Shown here in pieces: positions 63,012 to 64,000 of a stretch of 64,000 nucleotides of DNA; the first letter of the stretch is position 1, and every line of letters starts with the position of its first letter. The notes beneath the pieces were generated by a model. The model was not told where the DNA came from. It searched no databases and was given only the letters and a program-made list of their open reading frames with translations. Location of the stretch: positions 62,001 through 126,000 of the forward strand of contig NZ_JAGIXS010000007.1 in assembly GCF_030014915.1 (NCBI RefSeq), written 5' to 3'. A program made the translations under genes and the position numbers. The DNA comes from Pelomonas sp. V22 (lineage in GTDB: Bacteria > Pseudomonadota > Gammaproteobacteria > Burkholderiales > Burkholderiaceae_C).

Positions 63012-64000
63012 GCCTGTTGCTCTAGTTGTTCGTCATTGGCCGCCATGACAGGGGCGGTCGTGGGGAGTCGTTCGTACTCGCGGCCGAGCTCGGCAAACCA
63101 GCCCGAAAGCGCGCGCACCTGCTCAGCGCTGCTCTCCAGCAGGTTCATGCGCTGGCGGAAGTCTTCGCCACCAGGCAGGCCGCGCACGGCCCAGCCTATA
63201 TGCTTGCGCGCGCTGCGCATGCCGGTCAGTTCGCCGTACAGGCCGTAGTGGTCGTGCAGATGCTCGATCAGCCAGTTGCTGGCTTCGCCGACGGTGGGCG
63301 GAGCCAGCAGTTCACCGGTGGCCAGGTAGTGCGCGATCTCGCGGAAGATCCAGGGCCGGCCCTGGGCCGCGCGGCCGATCATGATCGCGTCGGCGCCGGT
63401 GTGCTTCAGCACCTCGGCCGCCTTCTGCGGCGAATCGATGTCGCCGTTGGCCACGACCGGGATGGAAAGCGCGGCCTTGACCGCAGCAATGGTGTCGTAC
63501 TCCGCGCTGCCACCATAGCCCTGCTCGCGCGTGCGGCCGTGGATGGTCAGCATGGCGATGCCGGCGTCCTGCGCGGCGAGCGCAATGGAGAGCGCGTTCT
63601 TCTCGGCCTGGCACCAGCCAGTGCGCATCTTCAGTGTGACGGGCACGCCGCTCGGCGCACAGGCCTTCACCACGGCCGAGATGATTTCCAGCGCCAGCGG
63701 CTCGTCCTGCATCAGGGCCGAGCCGGCCCACTTGGTGCAGACCTTCTTCGCCGGGCAGCCCATGTTGATGTCGATGATCTGGGCGCCGCGCGCGATGTTG
63801 TAGGCGGCGGCCTCAGCCATCATGGCCGCGTCGGTGCCGGCGATCTGCACGGCAATCGGCGCGGCCTCGCCCTCATGGTTGGCACGGCGCGAGGTCTTGA
63901 GGCTGTTCCAGAGGTCTTTGCGCGAGGTCACCATCTCGCTGACCGCATAGCCGGCGCCGAGGCGCTTGCACAGCATGCGGAAAGGCCGGTCCGTCACCCC
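63008..64000 (-). CDS. dusB: tRNA-dihydrouridine synthase DusB, N-terminus cut by window edge
   Basis: At least 330 residues; the frame runs off the right edge before a start, and the first in-window residues (GVTDRPFRMLCKRLGAGY) normally lie about 20 residues into the protein. FMN-dependent reductase forming dihydrouridine in tRNA. INMGCPAKKV with the nearby catalytic Cys, LKMRTGW, TIHGRTREQGY and GDIDSPQKA are DusB blocks. Transcribed with fis. Confidence 0.95.
   Translation of the reverse strand, partial: GVTDRPFRMLCKRLGAGYAVSEMVTSRKDLWNSLKTSRRANHEGEAAPIAVQIAGTDAAMMAEAAAYNIARGAQIIDINMGCPAKKVCTKWAGSALMQDEPLALEIISAVVKACAPSGVPVTLKMRTGWCQAEKNALSIALAAQDAGIAMLTIHGRTREQGYGGSAEYDTIAAVKAALSIPVVANGDIDSPQKAAEVLKHTGADAIMIGRAAQGRPWIFREIAHYLATGELLAPPTVGEASNWLIEHLHDHYGLYGELTGMRSARKHIGWAVRGLPGGEDFRQRMNLLESSAEQVRALSGWFAELGREYERLPTTAPVMAANDEQLEQQA

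Noticed and set aside
60849-63248. A 799-codon plus-strand open frame opposite purH, fis and dusB
   Set aside because: Antisense shadow; its translation has no recognisable domain and covers three certain genes.
1-64000. CRISPR arrays, tRNA or rRNA genes, insertion sequences, prophage genes
   Set aside because: No regularly spaced repeats, cloverleaf-type runs, transposase or phage protein signatures were seen on either strand.

Overview
This is a GC-rich window (mostly about two-thirds G+C by sampled lines) from a betaproteobacterium. The evidence is a Burkholderiales-type gene order (a complete mraZ-to-ftsZ division and cell-wall cluster followed by lpxC, and a dusB-fis-purH block) and protein sequences that read like those of the Roseateles/Rubrivivax/Leptothrix group. 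That placement is inference from family resemblance, not from a search. No rRNA, tRNA, CRISPR array, insertion sequence, phage gene or replication origin was seen. Gene density is very high and no gap exceeds 300 bases.

Layout. 1-9317 is a mixed block: the tail of a chemotaxis receptor, a Gfo/Idh/MocA oxidoreductase, a Bcr/CflA-type drug exporter, a secreted alpha-carbonic anhydrase, a hybrid sensor kinase divergent from a receiver-TPR protein, and a Na+/H+ antiporter-like membrane protein. 9479-28900 is the dcw cluster, all on the plus strand: mraZ, rsmH, ftsL, two consecutive ftsI genes, murE, murF, mraY, murD, ftsW, murG, murC, ddl, ftsQ, ftsA, ftsZ. It opens with a sigma70-like promoter and four 10-bp-phased repeats that look like the MraZ operator, and closes with a strong intrinsic terminator. 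28997-33181 carries an orphan NarL-type sensor kinase, lpxC, a lower-GC two-gene islet (a RelA/SpoT-domain protein plus a 97-residue partner) and a tiny membrane protein.

33182-51775 is accessory and signalling DNA: a FeeM-like acyltransferase, a GGDEF-EAL protein, a heterodimeric MdlA/MdlB-type ABC exporter, small stress or redox proteins (SRPBCC, NTF2-like, AhpD-like with a divergent LysR regulator, PNPOx-like), an HD-GYP protein with a zinc ribbon, a MORN-repeat secreted protein, a sodium symporter, and an ECF sigma/anti-sigma operon flanked by a lipoprotein and a lipoprotein hydrolase. 51776-64000, almost all on the minus strand, holds ruvC, cdsA-like, plsC-like, a CZB-domain chemotaxis receptor, a thioesterase, an aldehyde dehydrogenase/Tat-subunit/GMC oxidoreductase operon, a secreted zinc protease, purH, fis and dusB.

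How it fits together. The dcw genes make lipid II (MurC-G, MraY, Ddl), polymerise and cross-link septal peptidoglycan (FtsW with two FtsI paralogues) and build the ring (FtsZ, A, Q, L). Nucleotide second messengers recur: c-di-GMP (GGDEF-EAL, HD-GYP) and an alarmone-type nucleotidyltransferase domain. The points most worth a second look are the tandem ftsI genes, the acidic insertion inside MurD, the RelA/SpoT-plus-small-gene islet, the phased MraZ boxes, and the 9-kb interruption between purH and ruvC.
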